NCBI GenBank assembly: GCA_021325655.1 | Contig: JAJPGT010000052.1 | Span: 124,001-188,000, forward strand | Direction: 5' to 3' | Source: Pseudomonadota bacterium | GTDB taxonomy: Bacteria > Chloroflexota > UBA6077 > JAJPGT01 | Length of the DNA stretch: 64,000 bases | Shown here: positions 54,580 to 62,239 of the stretch, piece by piece | Numbering within the stretch: the stretch's first letter is position 1 | How the letters are laid out: every line of letters begins with the position of its first letter | Made by a program: the position numbers and the translations under genes | Notes under the pieces: model-generated | Seen by the model: only the letters and a program-made list of their open reading frames with translations | Databases searched by the model: none | Told to the model about the DNA's origin: nothing

Positions 54580-55130
54580 TCACTCGATCCTGAGGACGGC
54601 GAACAGCTCCCGGGCGGTAAAGCGACAGCCGGGCAGCAGGTCGGCCAGGTCAATCAGCTCCTCGCCATGGGACGCCCGCGCCTCGACGCCCGGGCGGAAC
54701 ACTCGTCATCGGGGCGACCAGCAGCGCGAATCTGCACCCCGTGCTGGACGTGCCAGAGGCAGCGGCGGATCAGCCCGGCCAGGCGCTGTTCCGGCGAGGC
54801 GATCTCGACCGCCAGATCGGGCGGGGTCAGAATGTCGTCCACCACCGTGCCGTCGGGCCGGCGCGGAATCCGCTCCCAGCGATAGACGGCGACGTCGGGG
54901 ACGTAGGAGCGGCCGGCAAAAGTGGCGCGCAGCTCGGGAAAGGCGTAGGCGAGCCGCGCGGCTTTGCGCAGTGGTTGATCCGCTCGACCAGCGCCGCCCG
55001 CAGTGCGCTGTGCCGTCCCTTCGGCGACACCTTACTGTCTGGCCACTCCCTCCTCGTATTCCAGCGCCGGCTCCTCCTCCGGCAGGGCCAGGAACTCCTT
55101 CAGGGGCATCCGCCGCGGCGTGGCTACCAT
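54580..55130 (-). pseudogene. Frameshifted Uma2-family (DUF820) endonuclease pseudogene
   Basis: The minus strand encodes a clear Uma2 protein broken by at least four frameshifts. Fragment 1 (from ATG 55130) reads MVATPRRMPLKEFLALPEEE and stops at a TAA; the next frame gives KVSPKGRHSALRAALVERIN; another gives LAYAFPELRATFAGRSYVPD and, later, LTPPDLAVEIASPEQRLAGL; the last gives ELIDLADLLPGCRFTARELF to TGA 54580. The PD..E catalytic region (PDVAVY, PPDLAVEIASPE) is still readable. Uma2 genes are often mobile or duplicated in Chloroflexota; this copy is dead. Confidence 0.85.
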
Positions 55131-55166
55131 GCGCCTTCCCTTGCAACTCGCGGCCATCCCGCCTCG

Positions 55167-55730
55167 TTAGTGCTCGAGCATGCACATATTGCAGGGGCCG
55201 CCGCCCATGAGGTCTAATCGAGCACGCTCGCGCTCGCCCAGGGCGCGAAGCACCAGGCCCCGGGTGTAGTAGGCGTGGGTCCCGCCCAGCTTGACGGCAT
55301 AGCTGAGGTCGCGCAGCGCGGCGGCGTAGTCCTGGCGGCGATAGGCGATCTCGCCGCGCCGCTCGTACGCCTCGGCCTCCATCTGCGCCACCAGTGCCGG
55401 GACATCGTTCGGGGTGCGCGGATGCAGCGCAATCACCCGGGTGCAGTCCTGCTCCGCCAGGTCCAGATCGCCCTTCGCAAAGGCGGCGGCGCTCCGAGCC
55501 AGGTAGGCGTCGGCGCGGGCCGGCTGGTGCTGGATCGCCTCGCTGAAGGCGGCGATCGCCGCGTCCCACTGCTGCGTCCCGAGCGCCTGCTGCCCCCGCG
55601 CCATCGCGGCGTTGGCCGCACTCACGTCAGCCGGGTTCGGCTGGCAGGCAGTGGCAGTCGAGAGCGCGAGCAGACCGGCGCCAAGCCACGCCGGCCAGCC
55701 ACGGCAAGGAGCGCCTCGATGCCTGTTCAC
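55167..55730 (-). CDS. TPR-containing lipoprotein
   Basis: A 187-residue secreted protein with a signal peptide (WLGAGLLALSTATAC, lipobox Cys) and about four TPR-like helical repeats (GQQALGTQQWDAAIAAFSEA, SAAAFAKGDLDLAEQDCTRV, GEIAYRRQDYAAALRDLSYA, RGLVLRALGERERARLDLMG). TPRs mediate protein-protein contacts. The GTG at 55730 is the only start that keeps the signal peptide intact, yet it overlaps by 12 bp the start of the divergent lipoprotein gene, an unusual arrangement. The C-terminus ends with a Cys-rich tail (GGGPCNMCMLEH). Confidence 0.75.
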   Translation of the reverse strand: MNRHRGAPCRGWPAWLGAGLLALSTATACQPNPADVSAANAAMARGQQALGTQQWDAAIAAFSEAIQHQPARADAYLARSAAAFAKGDLDLAEQDCTRVIALHPRTPNDVPALVAQMEAEAYERRGEIAYRRQDYAAALRDLSYAVKLGGTHAYYTRGLVLRALGERERARLDLMGGGPCNMCMLEH

Positions 55731-56327
55731 CCCACGCTCTTCTCCTGCCCGGGATACCCTCGGCAACACGGTAGCCAGCTCCTGGTCTGGCTGTCAACGC
55801 TGACGCTGCTCCTGCTGGCCGCCTGCATCCCAGCGCCCGCGTCCTCGGCTACCACCCCCACCGCGCTTCCACTGGTGCCCGTCGCCCCCGGGGTGCAGTT
55901 GCGGATAGACGGCGCGCCGGAGCTGCTCGGAAGCGCCGCGGACCGCAAGCCACAGGGCGTGTTCGTGATGGTTCCGCTGCGGCTGATAACGGAGCCGAGC
56001 GGAGCGGACACCAGCGCGCTCGGCCCGTTCCTGCTGGTCGATGGCAGCGGGGCGGAGTACGCCCCGGTACGCGATCTCTGGGTGCTGAAGTGGATCGGGC
56101 TGAACCGCCGCCGGCTGCCACTGCTGGACGCGGCGGCGAAGCCGAGCGGCTTCCTGATCCAGACCCAATCGTACCGCTGGGAGGTGAAGCCGCTCGGGCC
56201 GGGGCGGGTGATCGACGCCTTCCTGCTCTACGACGTCCCACCCGGGGCGCGGCGGCTCGCACTGCGGTACGACAACCAGCGGCTGGACCTGCCGGCGCTC
56301 CAGCCCGGGCCGACACCCGGCGCATGA
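55719..56327 (+). CDS. Hypothetical lipoprotein
   Basis: A 202-residue lipoprotein with a signal and lipobox LLLLAAC followed by a beta-rich domain (VQLRIDGAPELLGS and FVMVPLRLITEPSG onward) of unknown family, perhaps DUF4352-like. AAGGAG with 7-nt spacing supports ATG 55719. The stop overlaps the di-haem gene (ATGA), so it is coupled to it and may be its partner in the envelope. Confidence 0.8.
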   Translation: MPVHPTLFSCPGYPRQHGSQLLVWLSTLTLLLLAACIPAPASSATTPTALPLVPVAPGVQLRIDGAPELLGSAADRKPQGVFVMVPLRLITEPSGADTSALGPFLLVDGSGAEYAPVRDLWVLKWIGLNRRRLPLLDAAAKPSGFLIQTQSYRWEVKPLGPGRVIDAFLLYDVPPGARRLALRYDNQRLDLPALQPGPTPGA

Positions 56328-57676
56328 GCAGGCATGTTCCCGGCCCGCGCGCGCGCTGGGCAGGCGCGGGCGCGGCGCTGCTGCTCCTGCTGGCTGGCCT
56401 GGCGATCCTCCTCGCCGGCTACGGCACGGGGATGCGGCTCACCCCCTGCTGGGGCGGCTGCCGCTCGGGCGGGGAGCTGGGCACGGTGCTCACCGCCCTG
56501 ACGCCCGAACAGCTCTCCATCGTCGAGAGCGGGCGCTGGTGGTTTGGCCACGCGCACACGCTGCGCGAAGGGCTGGGGCCGTTCTTCAACGCCCAGAGCT
56601 GCCTGGAGTGCCACGATACCGCGCTGGAGCAGGGCGCACCGCGGAGCGTCCCCGGCGGAGCGGGCCGAGACAACCAGGTGGGCCCGTTCCACACTCAGGC
56701 GCTGCACGCCGGGCGGACCGACCCGGACGGCACGTTCGACGGCCTGATCCGTGAAGGGGGCGAGGTGCGCCACCAGCGGACCATCCAGGACCTGGTGCCC
56801 GGCTGTGTGCTGCCGCCGCAGACGGTGCCACCCGACGCGCCGTTCGTCTCCCCGCGCCAGGCGCCGCCGCTGTTCGGGCTGGGCCTGATCGACGCGATTC
56901 CCGACGAGGCCATCCTGGCGCAGGAGCGAGCGGCCAAACCCGACGGCGTCCGCGGCCGGGCCAACCTCGGCCCGGCGATGGACCCGTTCGTCAACGACCA
57001 CGTCGTCGGCCGCTTCGGCTGGAAGGCGGAGTACACCAGCGTGCTGCAGGCAGTGGCCGACCAGTACTTCGTCCACCTCGGGATGACCTCACCCTACGAG
57101 CCGATGGAGATCACCACCCCGCGCTACTGGGTGCCGAACGCACCAGCGCCGCAGATCAGCGAGCTTCCCGAGCCCTGTCGCCAGGCGCTGGCCTGGCCCT
57201 ATGAGGCGAACGCCAAGGGCGAAGTGGTGCTGGCCCTGGCGGAGTTCGTCCGCGCGCTCCGCCCGGCCGATCCCACGCCCTCCCCTGCAGCGGAGCGGGG
57301 TCGCCAGGTGTTTGCCGAAACCGGCTGCGCCGTCTGCCACCTGCCGAGCTACACGACCGGGCCGGATCCCGATGCCGCGCTCGCCAATCAGCCCGTTCCG
57401 CTGTACTCCGACCTGCTGATCCATGACCTCGGCCCGGCGAATGCCGATGGCATCGTCGCCGGCCTGGCCCACGGCTCCGATTGGCGCACCACCCCGCTCT
57501 GGGGCCTGTCGCACCGCCCGTATCTCTGGCACGACGGCCGCTTCTCCGCGGGGCGCGACGGAATCCTCGGCGCCATCCGTGCCCACGGCGACGAGGCAGC
57601 AGTTGCCGTCGAGCGCTTCGCCGCCCTCGACGCTGCCGACCGGGACGACTTACTCGCCTTCCTGCTCGCCCTGTAG
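56324..57676 (+). CDS. Di-haem c-type cytochrome, DUF1111 family (putative thiol oxidoreductase)
   Basis: A 450-residue secreted or membrane-anchored protein with an N-terminal helix (ALLLLLAGLAILLAG) and two haem c sites, CLECH at 93-97 and CAVCH at 335-339. Family members (DUF1111, di-haem oxidoreductase, MauG/CcpA-like in fold) are thought to reduce peroxide or oxidise a partner. Conserved pieces include RDNQVGPFHTQALHAGRTDPDG and the late SHRPYLWHDGRFS. It is translationally coupled to the upstream lipoprotein. Confidence 0.9.
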   Translation: MSRHVPGPRARWAGAGAALLLLLAGLAILLAGYGTGMRLTPCWGGCRSGGELGTVLTALTPEQLSIVESGRWWFGHAHTLREGLGPFFNAQSCLECHDTALEQGAPRSVPGGAGRDNQVGPFHTQALHAGRTDPDGTFDGLIREGGEVRHQRTIQDLVPGCVLPPQTVPPDAPFVSPRQAPPLFGLGLIDAIPDEAILAQERAAKPDGVRGRANLGPAMDPFVNDHVVGRFGWKAEYTSVLQAVADQYFVHLGMTSPYEPMEITTPRYWVPNAPAPQISELPEPCRQALAWPYEANAKGEVVLALAEFVRALRPADPTPSPAAERGRQVFAETGCAVCHLPSYTTGPDPDAALANQPVPLYSDLLIHDLGPANADGIVAGLAHGSDWRTTPLWGLSHRPYLWHDGRFSAGRDGILGAIRAHGDEAAVAVERFAALDAADRDDLLAFLLAL

Positions 57677-57798
57677 CCTCTTCACGAGCCGTGCTGGCCG
57701 CCGGCTGCGCGCCGGAGAGTATCGTGAGGACCGACCTCTCGCCCCAGGGGAGCAGCAGGGTACACATCTTGCGGCCGGCTGGAGTAAGCTCGACATGG

Positions 57799-57819
57799 AT
57801 GCTCCGGTGCACGGAGCAT
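57799..57819 (+). promoter_or_regulatory. Inverted repeat in leader of the phosphoribosyltransferase operon
   Basis: ATGCTCCG and CGGAGCAT (8-bp perfect arms) flank a 5-nt loop, about 46 nt before the ATG at 57865. It could be an operator or a leader RNA hairpin. Confidence 0.35.
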
Positions 57820-57864
57820 GTCCGAGGACGAAGCGTACGGGAGAGCGGTTCAAGGAGAGCACGC

Positions 57865-58548
57865 ATGCGCCCGTTTCGCGATCGCCGAGACGCCGGCCAG
57901 GTGCTCGCCACCCGGCTCTCCCACTATGCCTACCGTCCCGACGTGCTGGTGTTGGCGCTCCCACGTGGCGGCGTGCCGGTCGGGTTCGAGGTCGCCAAAG
58001 CACTCGATGCCCCCCTGGACGTTTTCCTGGTCCGCAAGCTGGGTGTCCCAGGCCACGAGGAGCTGGCCTTCGGTGCCCTGGCCATGGGCGGGGTGCGGGT
58101 GCTGAATGAGCAGGTCGTCCGCGAGCTACACCTGCCTCAGTCGGTGATCGACGCGGTGACCGCCAGCGAAGAGCGCGAGCTGGCTCGGCGCGATGAGCGC
58201 TACCGCGACGGACGGCCGCTGCCGGATGTGCGTGGGCGGATCGTCATCCTGGTGGACGATGGTCTGGCTACCGGCTCGACGATGCGCGCCGCGGTGGCCG
58301 CGCTGCGGCAGCAGGGGCCGAGCCGGATTGTCGTCGCCGTGCCCGTCGCCGCGCCGCCGACCTGCGAGGCGCTGCGGGCGGAGGCCGACGAGGTGGTCTG
58401 CGCCGTCACCCCGGAGCCGTTCTGGGCCGTGGGGCTGTGGTACGAAGACTTCTCCCAGACCAGCGACGAGGAAGTGCGCGCACTGCTCCAGCAGGCGGAG
58501 CAGCTTCACCCAAGCCAGGCGACCACGGCCGGAGGTTCGAGCGAGTAA
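57865..58548 (+). CDS. Phosphoribosyltransferase family protein
   Basis: A 227-residue type I phosphoribosyltransferase-fold protein. The PRPP loop is VILVDDGLATGSTMRAA; the N-terminal LALPRGGVPVGFEVAKAL and the hood ending GLWYEDFSQTSDEEVRALL match the group usually fused or linked to dienelactone hydrolase and erythromycin esterase domains. The ATG at 57865 follows AAGGAGAG; the longer upstream frame is spurious. Its nucleobase substrate is unknown. It heads a four-gene operon. Confidence 0.9.
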   Translation: MRPFRDRRDAGQVLATRLSHYAYRPDVLVLALPRGGVPVGFEVAKALDAPLDVFLVRKLGVPGHEELAFGALAMGGVRVLNEQVVRELHLPQSVIDAVTASEERELARRDERYRDGRPLPDVRGRIVILVDDGLATGSTMRAAVAALRQQGPSRIVVAVPVAAPPTCEALRAEADEVVCAVTPEPFWAVGLWYEDFSQTSDEEVRALLQQAEQLHPSQATTAGGSSE

Positions 58549-58569
58549 TCCGGCTGGAGGACGCTGGAG

Positions 58570-59916
58570 ATGCTGGAACAGAGGACGCGGACCCTGGCGC
58601 AGGCGGTCCGCGAGGTCGCGCACCCGCTCACCGGCGCGGCGGCCGACTACGACCCGTTGCTCGAGCTGATCGGCGACGCGCGCTTCGTCCTCCTGGGCGA
58701 GGCATCGCACGGCACCCATGAGTTCTATCGGGAGCGGGCCCAGATCACCCAGCGGCTTATCCAGGAGAAGGGCTTCACCGCGGTCTGCGCGGAGGCCGAC
58801 TGGCCAGACGCCTACCGAGTCAGCTGCTACGTCCGGGGCGCCGGGGATAGCGCCAACGCCGACGAGGCGCTCAGCGGCTTCAAACGCTTCCCGACCTGGA
58901 TGTGGCGCAACCGGGTGGTACTCGACTTCGTGGAATGGCTGCGCCAGCACAACGAGCACCTGCCGCGGGGCGCGCCGAAGACCGGCTTCTACGGGCTGGA
59001 CCTCTACAGCCTGTATACCTCCATCCAGGCCGTGCTCGGCTATCTGGACAACGTCGACCCGGAGGCGGCCAGGCGCGCCCGGCACCGCTACGGCTGCTTC
59101 GAGCACTTCGGGGAAGATACCCAGGCCTATGGCTATGCCGCCAGCTTCGGGCTGTCGGAATCGTGCGAGCGAGCGGCGATCGAGCAGCTCGTCGACATGC
59201 AGCGGCATGCGCTGGAGCACGCTCGGCGCGACGGCCTGATGGCGGAGGACGAGCAGTTCTACGCTGAGCAGAACGCCCGGCTGGTGAAGAACGCCGAAGA
59301 GTATTACCGGACCATGTTCAGCGGCCGAGTGTCCTCGTGGAACTTGCGCGACCGCCACATGGTCGAGACGCTCGACGCCCTGATGGCGCACCTCAGCCGC
59401 CATGGGCAGCACACTAAGGTCGCGGTCTGGGAGCACAACTCCCACCTGGGCGACGCCAGGGCAACGGAGATGAGCCGCCGGGGAGAGCTGAACGTGGGGC
59501 AGCTCGTCCGCGAGCGCTACGGCGACGAGGCGGTGCTGATCGGCTTCAGCACCTACACCGGCACGGTGACCGCCGCGAGCGACTGGGACGGCCCAGCGGA
59601 GCGCAAACGGGTGCGGCCGGGGCTGCCGGAGAGCTACGAGGCGCTCTTCCACGAGACCGGACAACCTAGCTTGCTGCTCCGTCTCAGGAACGGAGGCTCC
59701 ATGGCGGAGGGCCTAGATACGCCGCGCCTGGAGCGCGCGATCGGGGTGATCTACCGCCCGGAGACCGAGCGACTCAGCCACTACTTCACCGCGCGGCTGG
59801 CGCGACAGTTCGACGCCGTGCTGCACTTTGACGAGACGCGAGCGGTCGAGCCGTTGGAGCGGGCGCCGCAGTGGGAGATGGGAGAGGCGCCCGAGACATA
59901 CCCCTTCGCCGTCTGA
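58570..59916 (+). CDS. Erythromycin esterase-family protein
   Basis: A 448-residue protein of the erythromycin esterase (Ere/succinoglycan biosynthesis) superfamily. The catalytic His region is [18 protein letters not shown] with the Glu in CAEADWPD, and later [13 protein letters not shown] supplies the second His-containing site. Members cleave lactones, but many genomic copies, always beside phosphoribosyltransferase and hydrolase genes, have no known antibiotic role. GGAGG precedes the ATG. Resistance should not be inferred from homology alone. Confidence 0.9.
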   Translation: MLEQRTRTLAQAVREVAHPLTGAAADYDPLLELIGDARFVLLGEASHGTHEFYRERAQITQRLIQEKGFTAVCAEADWPDAYRVSCYVRGAGDSANADEALSGFKRFPTWMWRNRVVLDFVEWLRQHNEHLPRGAPKTGFYGLDLYSLYTSIQAVLGYLDNVDPEAARRARHRYGCFEHFGEDTQAYGYAASFGLSESCERAAIEQLVDMQRHALEHARRDGLMAEDEQFYAEQNARLVKNAEEYYRTMFSGRVSSWNLRDRHMVETLDALMAHLSRHGQHTKVAVWEHNSHLGDARATEMSRRGELNVGQLVRERYGDEAVLIGFSTYTGTVTAASDWDGPAERKRVRPGLPESYEALFHETGQPSLLLRLRNGGSMAEGLDTPRLERAIGVIYRPETERLSHYFTARLARQFDAVLHFDETRAVEPLERAPQWEMGEAPETYPFAV

Positions 59917-60027
59917 CCGGAGCGGGCACGGACAGGAGTACTGCCAGAAAGGCAAGGGGCAGCGGCGGGAGCGCCACCGCGCTGCTCCCCCTGCTATTGG
60001 CGAGATGGGCAGCAAACGGAGGTTCCG

Positions 60028-60708
60028 ATGGCCAGGGCAAGCGGAGCACAGCATCGGCTGGTCCAGGTGCCAGCAGGCACGGTGACGCTGGAAGGGGACC
60101 TGGAGGTCCCAGAGCAGGCGCGAGCGGTGGTGCTGTTCGCCCACGGGAGCGGCAGCAGCCGGCACAGCCCGCGCAATCGCTTCGTCGCCCAGGTGCTGAA
60201 CAGCGTGGGGCTGGGGACGCTGCTGATCGACCTGCTAACGCCGGAGGAGGAGCAGGTCGACCTCGCCACCCGCCATCTGCGCTTCGACATTGGGCTGCTC
60301 GCCGACCGGCTGGTTCGGGCGACGGACTGGCTGACGCGCGAGCCGGCCACCAGCGGGCTACGGATCGGCTATTTCGGGGCGAGCACCGGTGGCGGCGCGG
60401 CGCTGGTGGCGGCGGCCGAGCGGCCGGACCTGGTTGGCGCCGTCGTCTCCCGCGGCGGCCGGCCCGACCTCGCCGGCGCGGCGCTGGCGCGGGTCCGGGC
60501 GCCGACGCTGCTGATCGTGGGCGGCAACGACTGGCAGGTGCTGGCGCTCAACGAACGCGCTCTGGAGGAGCTGGCCGTCGAGAAGCACCTGGCGATCGTC
60601 CCCGGGGCCAGCCATCTGTTCGAGGAGCCCGGGGCACTCGAGCAGGTCGCCCACCTGGCAGCAGACTGGTTCCAGCGGTATCTCCTCCAGGCGCAGCGGG
60701 CGACATGA
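60028..60708 (+). CDS. Dienelactone hydrolase-like alpha/beta hydrolase
   Basis: A 226-residue alpha/beta hydrolase. The nucleophile elbow is GYFGASTGGGAAL, with the acid in LLIVGGNDWQVL and His in VPGASHLFEEPG; the oxyanion region is LFAHGSGSSRHSPRN. It is the third member of the phosphoribosyltransferase/esterase set, which in many genomes exists as one fused protein. Substrate unknown. The stop overlaps the next gene (ATGA). Confidence 0.9.
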   Translation: MARASGAQHRLVQVPAGTVTLEGDLEVPEQARAVVLFAHGSGSSRHSPRNRFVAQVLNSVGLGTLLIDLLTPEEEQVDLATRHLRFDIGLLADRLVRATDWLTREPATSGLRIGYFGASTGGGAALVAAAERPDLVGAVVSRGGRPDLAGAALARVRAPTLLIVGGNDWQVLALNERALEELAVEKHLAIVPGASHLFEEPGALEQVAHLAADWFQRYLLQAQRAT

Positions 60709-61301
60709 GGCGCCCGCACACCGCCCGCACCGACACGGTCACTCCGCTGGCCCGGTTCGCGGAGCAGGTGAATCGCCTCTGCGCGCGGAACGCGGATGCT
60801 GCCAGCACCCGCCGCCAGGTGCTGGCAGCACTGCGCGAGCTCGCGACCGTCTTCAGGCCAACCCCAGCACAGCGGGCGCCTGGCCCGGATGGCTATCGTG
60901 CTCCGTTGCTCTACCAGGATTCAGCCGGCTGGTCTGTCGCGCTCGTGGTTCTGCGGCCGGGCGAAGCGACACCACCGCACGACCACGAACGCTGGGGCGC
61001 GGCAGCGACCGTGCAGGGCGTGGAGTGCAATCGGCGTCTGGCCGGCGTCTGCCCCGACGCGCTGGAGCTCCTCGAGGAGCAGCTCCTCCCCGTGGGGCAC
61101 GGGTATCTTTTCGCCAAAGGGGAGATTCACCAGGCGGTAGGTGCCTGGCCCGATGGAATGACGCTCTCGCTGCACTTTCTGGTCCACGGCTCGAAGCGGG
61201 AGCTCCAGCGCTGCGCCGAGGCGCAGCAGCCAGGGTGGTCAACCGACCCCGCGCCGGTGGCTCCTGCGAGTGCGGACAACCACGGGGGAGCGGAGGACTA
61301 G
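60705..61301 (+). CDS. Cysteine dioxygenase-like cupin
   Basis: A 198-residue cupin of the cysteine-dioxygenase (CDO_I) type. The metal motif is PPHDHERWGAAATVQGVECN with two His, and the last strand gives the third His in AKGEIHQAVGAW. CDO-type enzymes oxidise thiols with O2. The cross-linked Cys-Tyr pair of mammalian CDO is not evident. It is translationally coupled to the hydrolase gene and ends a four-gene operon. Confidence 0.82.
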   Translation: MRRPHTARTDTVTPLARFAEQVNRLCARNADAASTRRQVLAALRELATVFRPTPAQRAPGPDGYRAPLLYQDSAGWSVALVVLRPGEATPPHDHERWGAAATVQGVECNRRLAGVCPDALELLEEQLLPVGHGYLFAKGEIHQAVGAWPDGMTLSLHFLVHGSKRELQRCAEAQQPGWSTDPAPVAPASADNHGGAED

Positions 61302-61423
61302 ATCGGGTTCGGGTCTGGCGGCCCTGGCACGCCTGGAGGCGATGGCCTGGGCTCCGGCGGTGGCTCAGGTGGGACAGGCCCTGGATTCGGCGGTTCCGGT
61401 GCGTAGCGCCATGGTGTGTGCAT
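61298..61423 (-). CDS. Small proline-rich peptide (41 residues)
   Basis: A very short ORF on the strand opposite the CDO-like gene's end. It starts with ATG 61423 behind a strong GAGGAGGGGG ribosome-binding site and encodes MHTPWRYAPEPPNPG followed by PVPPEPPPEPRPSPP and ending PDPNPI, about 45% proline. No family is recognised. Its stop overlaps the convergent CDO-like stop. The strong ribosome-binding site and biased composition support it, but the length alone makes it uncertain. Confidence 0.5.
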   Translation of the reverse strand: MHTPWRYAPEPPNPGPVPPEPPPEPRPSPPGVPGPPDPNPI

Positions 61424-61529
61424 CGTCACCCCCTCCTCGACGTCGATTTCAGACGGGCCCGCGGCGCTGGCTGGCACGACGAGGGAGCCAGCCGGACGGG
61501 GCGGCTCGTCGGCTGGCTGTTCAGCCGGC
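61424..61529. other. Intergenic, no gene supported
   Basis: Between the Pro-rich and His-rich small genes. A longer frame reading into the Pro-rich ORF exists on the minus strand (SLVVPASAAGPSEIDVEEGV) but lacks a start with a ribosome-binding site. Nothing else seen. Confidence 0.3.
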
Positions 61530-61800
61530 TCAGCCGGGTGACTGCGCTGGCTGCGAATGGTCGTGGGTGTGCGCCGTCTCGTCGTGCTCGCGGCGTTCTG
61601 TCTCCTCATCATGTCCTCTGTGCGCGTGCAAGATACCGGCGTGATTGTGCTCGTGGCTATGGTAGTGCGAACGATGCGCGAATGCGCCCAGCAGCTCGCC
61701 GCTCTATATGATGGTGCGAGACGTGGTAGTGGCCGTGGGCGTGCGTTACTGGTGGATGGTAATGCTGGTGCTCCTTGTCACCCACAACCTCTTGCTTCAC
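61530..61800 (-). pseudogene. Histidine-rich small protein gene with a single frameshift
   Basis: From GTG 61800 the minus strand reads MKQEVVGDKEHQHYHPPVTH then AHGHYHVSHHH; near 61703-61710 a one-base shift is needed, after which the second frame gives SGELLGAFAHRSHYHSHEHN, then HAGILHAHRGHDEETERREH and DETAHTHDHSQPAQSPG to TGA 61530. The span is 271 bp (3n+1). Restored, it would be about 89 residues with 23 histidines, apparently a metal-binding protein. The shift may be real decay or a sequencing error; both halves keep the same His-rich character, so it was recently intact. Confidence 0.6.
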
Positions 61801-61825
61801 CTGTCCGATCTACATCAAGAACTCT

Positions 61826-62047
61826 CTAACTCAGTATCTGACTCAGTATCTGAAGCGGGGCCGAGGGGCAGGCGTCGAGTCGCCCCCTCGGCCCATCGCC
61901 TACGGCGAGCCACCGCTGGGCGGCGCTCCCCTGCATACCGCTGCTGCCTGCGCTGCTCATCCCCGGGTGCTTTTCCCGGTTGTGCTGCTCGAGCTGCTGC
62001 TGCGATTCGAATGGCTGCCCGCACATCTTGCAGGTATACTGCGCCAT
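61826..62047 (-). CDS. Small C2H2 zinc-finger protein
   Basis: A 73-residue protein with one classical C2H2 finger, YTCKMCGQPFESQQQLEQHN then REKH (Cys6, Cys9, His22, His27, spacing C-x2-C-x12-H-x4-H), then a Ser/Gly-rich linker and tail. Such single-finger proteins are rare in bacteria and may bind DNA or protein. GAGGAG before ATG 62047 is a strong ribosome-binding site. The tail ends QILSQILS, encoded by the tandem repeat at 61829-61852. It heads the set of small minus-strand genes. Confidence 0.75.
   Translation of the reverse strand: MAQYTCKMCGQPFESQQQLEQHNREKHPGMSSAGSSGMQGSAAQRWLAVGDGPRGRLDACPSAPLQILSQILS
61829..61852 (+). repeat. Perfect 12-bp tandem duplication in the zinc-finger gene tail
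   Basis: ACTCAGTATCTG occurs twice head to tail (61829-61840 and 61841-61852), duplicating Q-I-L-S at the C-terminus of the zinc-finger protein. The rest of the area is not repetitive, so this looks like a recent slippage event. Confidence 0.8.
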
Positions 62048-62071
62048 GCTGCGCTCCTCTGCGCATAGTTG

Positions 62072-62085
62072 CCCCAGCGCTGGGG
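62072..62085. promoter_or_regulatory. 14-bp palindrome between zinc-finger gene and formate dehydrogenase
   Basis: CCCCAGCGCTGGGG is fully symmetric and lies 25 bp upstream of the zinc-finger start in the divergent 192-bp gap. It is operator-like, but could also be a chance GC palindrome. Confidence 0.35.
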
Positions 62086-62150
62086 GCATCTGCCCTCCGC
62101 GGCTGCACGCCCTGTGCATCACATCGCCGCAAGCATGCAGCGAGGAATGG

Positions 62151-62179
62151 TTGCTCACTGGACCGACCCGTACTAGGAT
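62151..62179 (+). promoter_or_regulatory. Putative promoter of the formate dehydrogenase gene
   Basis: TTGCTC (62151-62156), 17-bp spacer, TAGGAT (62174-62179), 60 nt before the ATG at 62240. Match to consensus is moderate. Confidence 0.35.
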
Positions 62180-62198
62180 GAAGCCATACGCCACCCGG

Positions 62199-62217
62199 CC
62201 GGGGGCGGCACCCCCGG
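62199..62217 (+). promoter_or_regulatory. Leader hairpin before the formate dehydrogenase gene
   Basis: CCGGGGG and CCCCCGG (7-bp arms) with loop CGGCA, ending 10 nt before the GGGGGGA ribosome-binding site. It might modulate translation or transcription of the selenoprotein gene. Confidence 0.35.
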
Positions 62218-62239
62218 TGCGGGCGATGGGGGGATTCGA

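Noticed and set aside
58570-59916. Macrolide resistance determinant
   Set aside because: Fold match only; the neighbourhood is the common phosphoribosyltransferase/hydrolase set, not a resistance context.
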